From positions 29,675 to 42,567 of the forward strand of contig DEPX01000097.1 in assembly GCA_002358975.1 (NCBI GenBank): a DNA stretch of 12,893 nucleotides, read 5' to 3'. The notes beneath the pieces were generated by a model. That model had not been told where the DNA came from. It saw nothing but the letters and a program-made list of their open reading frames with translations, and did not search any database. Position 1 is the stretch's first letter; each line of letters opens with the position of its first letter. The translations under genes were made by a program, and so were the position numbers. Shown piece by piece: positions 8,209 to 12,893 of this stretch. This DNA comes from Micrococcaceae bacterium UBA3381. Lineage in GTDB: Bacteria > Actinomycetota > Actinomycetes > Actinomycetales > Micrococcaceae.

Positions 8209-8244
8209 CTCCTTTCCCGCCTCACTGGACGGACCTTTAAAGGA
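8209..8244 (-). promoter_or_regulatory. PyrR-binding RNA hairpin masking the pyrR Shine-Dalgarno
   Basis: In the mRNA sense, positions 8229-8220 read UCCAGUGAGG, a full match to the core UCCNGNGAGG of the PyrR-binding loop (consensus ARUCCNGNGAGGYU). The flanks CCG (8232-8230) and CGG (8219-8217) pair, replacing the consensus A-U pair by C-G, so the stem is conserved by compensation. Outside this, UCCUUU (8244-8239) is perfectly complementary to AAAGGA (8215-8210), which is the pyrR Shine-Dalgarno. Closing this stem would hide the ribosome site. The layout agrees with the translational repression known for mycobacterial PyrR rather than the terminator/antiterminator scheme of Bacillus. No U-rich terminator is seen here. 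Confidence 0.78.
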
Positions 8245-8284
8245 TCTGCGGGCGTGTGGTGATCCCGTCAGTTTCACTGATATT

Positions 8285-8293
8285 ACTGTAGCA
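8285..8293 (-). promoter_or_regulatory. Possible extended -10 promoter element for the pyr operon
   Basis: The minus strand reads TGC TACAGT at 8293-8285, fitting an extended -10 pattern (TGnTAnnnT). It lies in the 116-base gap between nusB and pyrR, and a start about 7 bases downstream would place the whole PyrR-binding hairpin in the 5' leader. No convincing -35 hexamer is visible 17 bases upstream, so this is a weak call based on position and one motif. Confidence 0.25.
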
Positions 8294-8318
8294 CCGGTTG
8301 AGGTACCCGGGCTTCTGG

Positions 8319-8765
8319 TTACAACAGTAGTGTGGGCTTAAGTTCTTGGAGACGACCTAGCACACCGTTGACGTAGCCTGGCGAATCGTCGTTCGAGTAT
8401 TCGCGGGCCATATTGACTGCCTCATTTACGGCAGCACCGTCAGGCATTTCGGTGTTAAAAAGTAATTCCCATGTACCAAGCCGTAGAATTGATTTATCAA
8501 CCGCTAGCATACGTTCCATCGTCCAACCATGCGCATACTGGGCTAATAGTTCATCGATTTGTTCTTGGTGGGTTATGACACCGTCCAAGATCTGGGTGGT
8601 ATAAGGGTTGATGGTTTGTTCCGTATAGGTTCGACGGCGCTGCAAGGCTTCCAGCGGAGTGGTTTTGCGCTGCTCTGCTTCAAATAGTATTTCCAAAGCA
8701 CGGCGTCGAGCCCTACCTCGGGAACCAATTTTATGAGTGTGATCGTTGTGTTGTTTATCAGCCAA
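8319..8765 (-). CDS. nusB: Transcription antitermination factor NusB
   Basis: Small all-helical RNA-binding protein that with NusE (S10) binds boxA RNA in antitermination, chiefly on rRNA operons. The 148 residues show the family pattern: SRGRARRRALEILFEAEQR (14-32), the middle segment YAHGWTMERMLAVDKSILRLGTWELLF, and the C-terminal VNEAVNMAREYSNDDSPGYVNGVLGRL. The start is TTG at 8765, because no ATG or GTG fits in this frame; GGAG lies 10 bases upstream. It follows efp by 24 bases, the usual actinobacterial pairing, and precedes the pyr operon leader. Confidence 0.95.
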   Translation of the reverse strand: MADKQHNDHTHKIGSRGRARRRALEILFEAEQRKTTPLEALQRRRTYTEQTINPYTTQILDGVITHQEQIDELLAQYAHGWTMERMLAVDKSILRLGTWELLFNTEMPDGAAVNEAVNMAREYSNDDSPGYVNGVLGRLQELKPTLLL

Positions 8766-8789
8766 TGTAGTGATACTCCGTGCCAGCTA

Positions 8790-9359
8790 TTATTCTGTGG
8801 CCCGACCCTGGTATTCACCGGTGCGGGTATCGACACGAACTTTGGTGCCTTCTTCCATAAACAACGGCACCTGGATCTCGTATCCGGTTTCTAACGTTGC
8901 TGGCTTAGTACCCCCGGAGGACCGATCACCTTGTAGACCTGGTTCGGTATAAGTGATCTGCAAAGTCACAGATGTTGGTAGTTCCAAATACAGTGGTGTG
9001 CCATCTGAGATGGCAATGCTGGCAGTTTCGTTTTCTAGTAAAAAGTTTGCAGCATCTCCAACCACGGAGGCAGGGACCATGACCTGGTCAAAAGTTGTTA
9101 GGTCCATAAAGACGAATTCGTCTGCGTCACGGTAAAGATACTGGTATTCGGAACGGTCTACGCTGGCGAATTCAAGCTTTGCCCCGGCGTTCCAAGTCCT
9201 ATCAACAATTTTGTTGGAGGTAAGGTTCTTTATTTTGGTGCGGACAAAAGCTCCGCCTTTACCTGGTTTTACGTGTTGAAACTCTTGGACCTGCCACAGT
9301 TGGCCGTCAACAACGACAACCGAACCGTTTTTGATGTCATTACTACTGAGCATAACCAT
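8790..9359 (-). CDS. efp: Translation elongation factor P
   Basis: EF-P binds between the ribosomal P and E sites and relieves stalling at consecutive prolines. About 189 residues, three beta-barrel domains: KOW-like domain I (about 1-65), OB domain II (about 70-130) and OB domain III with the signature region near GYEIQVPLFMEEGTKVRVDTRTGEY at the C terminus. The loop tip reads KPGKGGAF, with the functional Lys at position 34, in the glycine-rich context typical of actinobacterial EF-P. No epmA/epmB-type modification genes are in the window. Start chosen at ATG 9359 (MVMLSSND), 10 bases after GGAG; ATG 9353 is an alternative. The frame is open upstream to 9437 but that stretch is not EF-P-like. 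Confidence 0.96.
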   Translation of the reverse strand: MVMLSSNDIKNGSVVVVDGQLWQVQEFQHVKPGKGGAFVRTKIKNLTSNKIVDRTWNAGAKLEFASVDRSEYQYLYRDADEFVFMDLTTFDQVMVPASVVGDAANFLLENETASIAISDGTPLYLELPTSVTLQITYTEPGLQGDRSSGGTKPATLETGYEIQVPLFMEEGTKVRVDTRTGEYQGRATE

Positions 9360-9418
9360 AAGGTATATTCTCCATTTAAGATTTTGAAAATAGGTGATAG
9401 CTGGCAGATTCCAGTCTT

Positions 9419-9433
9419 GGCCGCGATGCGGCC
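9419..9433 (-). terminator. GC-rich hairpin between aroKB and efp, possible terminator or attenuator
   Basis: A perfect 6-base inverted repeat (GGCCGC and GCGGCC around a 3-base loop) lies in the 114-base gap between the aroKB stop and efp. It has no T-tract on either strand, so a classic intrinsic terminator is not supported. It could be a U-less terminator, an attenuator or an mRNA-stabilising stem. The rest of the gap is AT-rich just before efp, but I see no clear -35/-10 pair. Confidence 0.3.
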
Positions 9434-9473
9434 TCAAACTAGTGTAAACGACGACTCGAAGAGATGCCGTGTT

Positions 9474-11138
9474 CTATTCTGCAATTTCTTGGTAGGCCGC
9501 AAATAGCAGAGATTCATCGGGCACGTCATAGATTACTGGAGAGCCAGGGGCCTCAAGCAGGACGAAACGCAATTGTTCGCCGCGATTTTTCTTGTCACGA
9601 CGAATTCCGTCCAATAATGTTGCCCAGCGATCGCCAGGGTAGGTAGTGGGCAAACCAACACTGTCTAGCATCTGTTTGTGACGTACCACCGTTGCATCGT
9701 CGAGACGCCCCACAGAACGTGACAATTCTGCCGCAAACATCATACCGATGGCAATTGCGGCACCGTGGCGGAACTGGTAGCGTTCGGCCAGTTCAATGGC
9801 GTGGCCTAAAGTGTGACCATAATTGAGCATCTGACGTTCATTGGATTCTTTAAAATCCTTGCCGACGACGTCTGCTTTGACCTGAATGGCACGCTCGATC
9901 AGTTCACGTAATACCGTCGAATGGGGATTCGATACCTGATCAGTATTATCTTCGATAAGATCCAGAATCGCACCATCAGCAATAAATCCGCACTTGATGA
10001 CCTCGGCCAGCCCGGAAATCAGTTCATTTTTCGGCAAGGTCAGTAGTGTATCGAGGTCGGCTAGCACCCCTGTTGGTGGGTGAAAAGACCCAACCAGATT
10101 TTTACCTTCAGCAGTGTTAATACCTGTTTTCCCGCCGACTGCTGCATCCACCATACCCAATAAGGTGGTCGGCATATGAACTACCCGGACACCACGTAGC
10201 CACGTGGCAGCAACGAAACCAGCAAGGTCCGAGACCGCTCCCCCGCCCACGGAAACGATGGCATCTGAGCGAGTGAAATCACTTTGTCCTAGAACTTGCC
10301 AACAGAACGAAGCAACTTCTATATGTTTGCCCTCTTCGGAATCTGGTATTTCTACCAAAATTGCATTGTATCCGGCATCATCGAGCGCTGATTTGACCAC
10401 GTCACCGGTTGCACGAAGGGCTCGCGGCAAAATGATAGCGACCCGGTAAGGTTGGGTCCCAAGCATATCGGGGAGTTTGGAGAGCAGACCGCGGCCAATA
10501 GCGACGTCGTAGCCGCCGTTGACTTCGTTTTCAGCACCACCGCAAACCTGGATTACTGTGGGCTGGTCAGTAGCGTCAGAAGTTGTATTGTCAGACATAG
10601 AAGTCGTTGCTTTCCTTGCCGAAAATTGTTGGTGTCCGTCAATGATCATAGTAGAAACATCGTCGACATCGAGCCCCGTAGTATCAATGACGCTGTGGGC
10701 GGTCTGTTGAAAGTAATCGAGGCGTTCGGTTCGTAACCGCGACCAGTTCTTTGCCGGATCTCCTGCCAAAACTGGTCGGCCTGAGGCATCGCCAAGGCGT
10801 TCAAGAGCTTGGTCTTCTGTGACATCCAGAAAGACCACATACCCACGGTCGCGGATTATTTCGCGATTTGCAGCGCGGATTATGGCACCACCCCCAAGCG
10901 AAACAATCGATGGGTTGTTCGTGGCGACAGCATCGGCGATCACCGCTTGTTCGCCATCACGAAATTTTGTTTCGCCATGGGTCTCAAAATATTGACTGAT
11001 CACGCCGTAACGCTTGACGAATAAAGCATCAGTATCAACAGAGTCGACATTTAGCCGGCCGGCGAGATGTTCAGCGACCGTGGATTTACCCGACCCCATG
11101 GGGCCGATCAAGATTATTGGGATTGTCGAATCAGCCAT
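9474..11138 (-). CDS. aroKB: Bifunctional shikimate kinase / 3-dehydroquinate synthase fusion
   Basis: One 554-codon frame encodes two shikimate-pathway enzymes. Residues 1-170 are shikimate kinase: Walker A GPMGSGKST (12-20), shikimate-binding DTD (35-37), Arg60, the GGG at 82-84, LID arginine in RPVLAGDP (121) and Arg139. Residues about 192-554 are 3-dehydroquinate synthase: NAD-binding GGGAVSDLAGF (299-308), PTTLLGMVDAAVGGKTGIN, and zinc ligands Glu379, His442 and His458. The joint is a roughly 20-residue Ser/Thr/Asp-rich linker around Met181. An AAGGAAA lies 14 bases upstream of that internal ATG (10598), which may be the old aroB start and could still yield separate AroB. Fusions of this order are known in some actinobacteria, such as bifidobacteria. 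It starts two bases after the aroC stop. Both halves look catalytically complete. Confidence 0.93.
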   Translation of the reverse strand: MADSTIPIILIGPMGSGKSTVAEHLAGRLNVDSVDTDALFVKRYGVISQYFETHGETKFRDGEQAVIADAVATNNPSIVSLGGGAIIRAANREIIRDRGYVVFLDVTEDQALERLGDASGRPVLAGDPAKNWSRLRTERLDYFQQTAHSVIDTTGLDVDDVSTMIIDGHQQFSARKATTSMSDNTTSDATDQPTVIQVCGGAENEVNGGYDVAIGRGLLSKLPDMLGTQPYRVAIILPRALRATGDVVKSALDDAGYNAILVEIPDSEEGKHIEVASFCWQVLGQSDFTRSDAIVSVGGGAVSDLAGFVAATWLRGVRVVHMPTTLLGMVDAAVGGKTGINTAEGKNLVGSFHPPTGVLADLDTLLTLPKNELISGLAEVIKCGFIADGAILDLIEDNTDQVSNPHSTVLRELIERAIQVKADVVGKDFKESNERQMLNYGHTLGHAIELAERYQFRHGAAIAIGMMFAAELSRSVGRLDDATVVRHKQMLDSVGLPTTYPGDRWATLLDGIRRDKKNRGEQLRFVLLEAPGSPVIYDVPDESLLFAAYQEIAE

Positions 11139-11140
11139 GG

Positions 11141-12373
11141 CTAGAGTGGATCACCCATATCGTCTTCATGGGCTGTACCGGTATCTGGTTCGGGGATTGC
11201 AGGAATTGCGGCGATAAAAGACTGCATATTGCGCCGGGTTTCGTCAACGGAGTCACCACCGAATTTTTCCAGTACTTCCTCGGCCATGACTAATGCGACC
11301 ATAGCTTCGGCGACAACCCCAGAAGCCGGTACAGCCGTCACATCAGACCGTTGATGATGCGCTTTAGTGGGCTGTCCAGTGCTTACATCCACAGTCTGCA
11401 AAGCCCGCGGTACAGTTGCAATTGGCTTCATTGCTACTCGTACACGAATGGGTTCTCCGGTGGACATCCCGGCTTCAATTCCTCCGGCACGATGGGTGGT
11501 GCGGGCTACCTTACCGTCAGAAGTCCGGATAATCGCGTCGTGAGCAGCAGAGCCTATACGGGTGGCCGTTTCAAAACCATCCCCGATCTCTACACCTTTC
11601 ATTGCCTGGATACCCATTAAAGCTCCAGCTAATTTAGAATCTAGACGTCGATCCCAGTGGATGTGGGAGCCTAGGCCGACCGGTGGATTATGCACGATAA
11701 CTTCGGTTACCCCACCTAGTGTTTCACCAGCTTTTTTTGTGGCGTCCACGGCTTCTACCATTCTGGCGGATACTTCCGGGTCAACACAGCGCACTGGATC
11801 TGCATCTAGTTTGGCTACATCTTGTGCAGTTGGGAACTGGTAGTCGTCGGTCACAGCAACTTCACCCATCTGTACGGTGTGAGACACTGTACTAATGCCC
11901 AACTGTGCCAAAAAATGCTGAGCCACACGTCCTAGCGCAACACGGGTAGCGGTTTCTCGTGCCGAAGCACGTTCTAACAGTGGGCGAGCTTCATCGAAAC
12001 CGAATTTTTGCATGCCGGCCATATCAGCATGTCCCGGCCGTGGGCGAGTCAACGAGGCGTTACGGGCCAGACCTTCAAGCTGTGCTGGATCTACCGGATC
12101 TGGGCTCATCACCTTTTCCCACTTGGGCCATTCAGTGTTGGCGATGTGAATGGCAACAGGAGATCCGAGGGTAACACCATGACGCACACCTGAAATGATG
12201 GTGACCTGGTCTTTTTCAAACTTCATGCGTGCGCCTCGGCCATAGCCCAAACGACGACGCAACAACGCTTCCTGAATATCTACCGTGGTAATTTCAATAC
12301 CGGCCGGCAATCCTTCGATGATACCCACTAGTCCGGAACCGTGAGACTCTCCTGCAGTTAACCAACGCATCAT
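11141..12373 (-). CDS. aroC: Chorismate synthase
   Basis: Converts EPSP to chorismate using reduced FMN, the last common step to aromatic amino acids. The 410 residues contain GESHG (8-12, with the catalytic His11), RRRLGYGRGARMKFE, TRPRPGHAD with the second catalytic His (about 116), RASARETATR, GGIEAGMSTGE and the C-terminal signature RSDVTAVPASGVVAEAM. The usual GGIEGGMSTG reads GGIEAGMSTG, a mild change. The start is one of two adjacent ATGs (12373 or 12370), about 9 bases after GGAAGA; most homologues begin with one Met before RWLTAGE. It lies 67 bases after aroE and two bases before aroKB, so it is probably co-transcribed with aroKB. Confidence 0.97.
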   Translation of the reverse strand: MMRWLTAGESHGSGLVGIIEGLPAGIEITTVDIQEALLRRRLGYGRGARMKFEKDQVTIISGVRHGVTLGSPVAIHIANTEWPKWEKVMSPDPVDPAQLEGLARNASLTRPRPGHADMAGMQKFGFDEARPLLERASARETATRVALGRVAQHFLAQLGISTVSHTVQMGEVAVTDDYQFPTAQDVAKLDADPVRCVDPEVSARMVEAVDATKKAGETLGGVTEVIVHNPPVGLGSHIHWDRRLDSKLAGALMGIQAMKGVEIGDGFETATRIGSAAHDAIIRTSDGKVARTTHRAGGIEAGMSTGEPIRVRVAMKPIATVPRALQTVDVSTGQPTKAHHQRSDVTAVPASGVVAEAMVALVMAEEVLEKFGGDSVDETRRNMQSFIAAIPAIPEPDTGTAHEDDMGDPL

Positions 12374-12440
12374 ACGCTCGATTCTTCCATGTCCAGCGCA
12401 TCAGCGCTTGCTTCGTGTCCGTGTTTGTCCAACGTCGACA

Positions 12441-12893
12441 TTACACTTTACGTGCAATACCTAGAGCAGTTGCCATCTGGTCGGTTACAACAATCCAGTC
12501 ATTATTTGTGTGTTGTTCCAACACTTTTTCGGTAAAAAGCTTGACTTGCTCAACGCCCTGATACAGCAACATATCTAGCCCAGAGGCAACTTGTGCTCCA
12601 GTAGCTCGCCAAGCTGATGCAAGAGCTGTTGGCCAGGGCTCATAAATAACATCTAATAACGCTGGCAGGTTATGTGTAGGTAACCGTTCGACCAGCCAAT
12701 CAGCAGCAAAAGCCGGCAGTGTTGAGACGACTGCCCGATGTGTTTGCACGTTTTGCGGGAATTCAGTGAGGCTCCGAAGCCGGGCTTCCAGACCGTATTG
12801 TTTGGCCACCGTTAGATTATCTTTGGCTCGATCTGGGTTGCGAACATACAACACAACTTCTGACAGCCCCATATCGGCTGCGGCAGCAATCGC
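12441..12893 (-). CDS. aroE: Shikimate dehydrogenase, C-terminal part (cut by window edge)
   Basis: The last 150 codons of an NADP-dependent shikimate dehydrogenase, which reduces 3-dehydroshikimate. The frame is open to the right edge (AIAAAADMGLSEV) with no start in view that fits the family. Visible are the second strand of the Rossmann fold with VVLYVRNPDRA, the segment VVSTLPAFAADWL, LLDVIYEPWPTALASAWRATGA, and the C-terminal helix motif SGLDMLLYQGVEQVKLFTEKV, where family members usually have GLxMLxxQA. This matches the actinobacterial AroE C-terminus placed before aroC. Confidence 0.88.
   Translation of the reverse strand, partial: AIAAAADMGLSEVVLYVRNPDRAKDNLTVAKQYGLEARLRSLTEFPQNVQTHRAVVSTLPAFAADWLVERLPTHNLPALLDVIYEPWPTALASAWRATGAQVASGLDMLLYQGVEQVKLFTEKVLEQHTNNDWIVVTDQMATALGIARKV

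Noticed and set aside
8203..8277. Longer pyrR starting at ATG 8277
   Set aside because: The extra 25 codons cover the PyrR-binding hairpin and Shine-Dalgarno; GTG 8202 has a strong ribosome site at proper spacing.
9360..9437. Longer efp starting at ATG 9437
   Set aside because: The added residues (MRPHRGQDW and on) do not resemble EF-P and run through the GC hairpin; ATG 9359 has GGAG upstream.
11495..11510. Gly to Ala change in the GGIEGGMSTG segment of chorismate synthase
   Set aside because: It is a conservative substitution with all catalytic histidines and signatures present; loss of function is not supported.
12395..12408. Five-base inverted repeat AGCGC/GCGCT between aroE and aroC
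   Set aside because: The stem is short, there is no T-tract, and such repeats are expected by chance; not listed as a terminator.
1..12893. Search for tRNA, rRNA, CRISPR, insertion sequences, phage or defence genes
   Set aside because: None were seen; the window is almost fully coding with conserved metabolic genes on one strand.

Overview
The window is a stretch of actinobacterial housekeeping chromosome in which every gene I can support is on the minus strand. Read in the direction of transcription (right to left) the order is aroE (3' part), aroC, an in-frame aroK-aroB fusion, efp, nusB, then the pyrimidine operon pyrR, pyrB, pyrC, a small membrane-anchored PH-like protein gene, carA, carB and pyrF (5' part, cut by the window edge). 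This order (aro cluster, efp, nusB, pyrR-pyrB-pyrC-carA-carB-pyrF), the mycobacterial-type PyrF and the PH-like gene before carA fit Actinomycetota, probably order Micrococcales and a Micrococcaceae-like lineage. Base composition looks close to 50% GC by eye, low for that group. The genus cannot be named from the sequence.

Region 8766-12893 holds the chorismate branch (3-dehydroquinate synthase, shikimate dehydrogenase, shikimate kinase, chorismate synthase) followed by translation factor EF-P. NusB follows at 8319-8765. Region 1-8318 is the de novo UMP pathway: carbamoyl phosphate (CarA/CarB), carbamoyl aspartate (PyrB), dihydroorotate (PyrC) and the last step, OMP decarboxylation (PyrF). 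PyrD and PyrE are not in the window. Genes from pyrR to pyrF are packed with overlaps or gaps under 20 bases and are most likely one transcript. The leader in front of pyrR carries a match to the PyrR RNA-binding loop consensus, wrapped so that it can mask the pyrR Shine-Dalgarno sequence. This points to UMP-dependent translational control.

The most striking point is carA. The gene is intact, in frame and in its normal place, but its glutaminase active site is dismantled. The nucleophilic Cys is Gly256, the catalytic His is Tyr348, the Gly of the NHGF motif is Glu300, and the conserved GHRG segment is altered. CarB next to it keeps all its expected motifs. This suggests a carbamoyl-phosphate synthetase that uses free ammonia (or nitrogen delivered by another protein), comparable to vertebrate CPS1, unless a second functional carA exists elsewhere.

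No tRNA, rRNA, CRISPR array, insertion sequence or sign of recent transfer was seen. There is no stretch longer than 300 bases without a gene.
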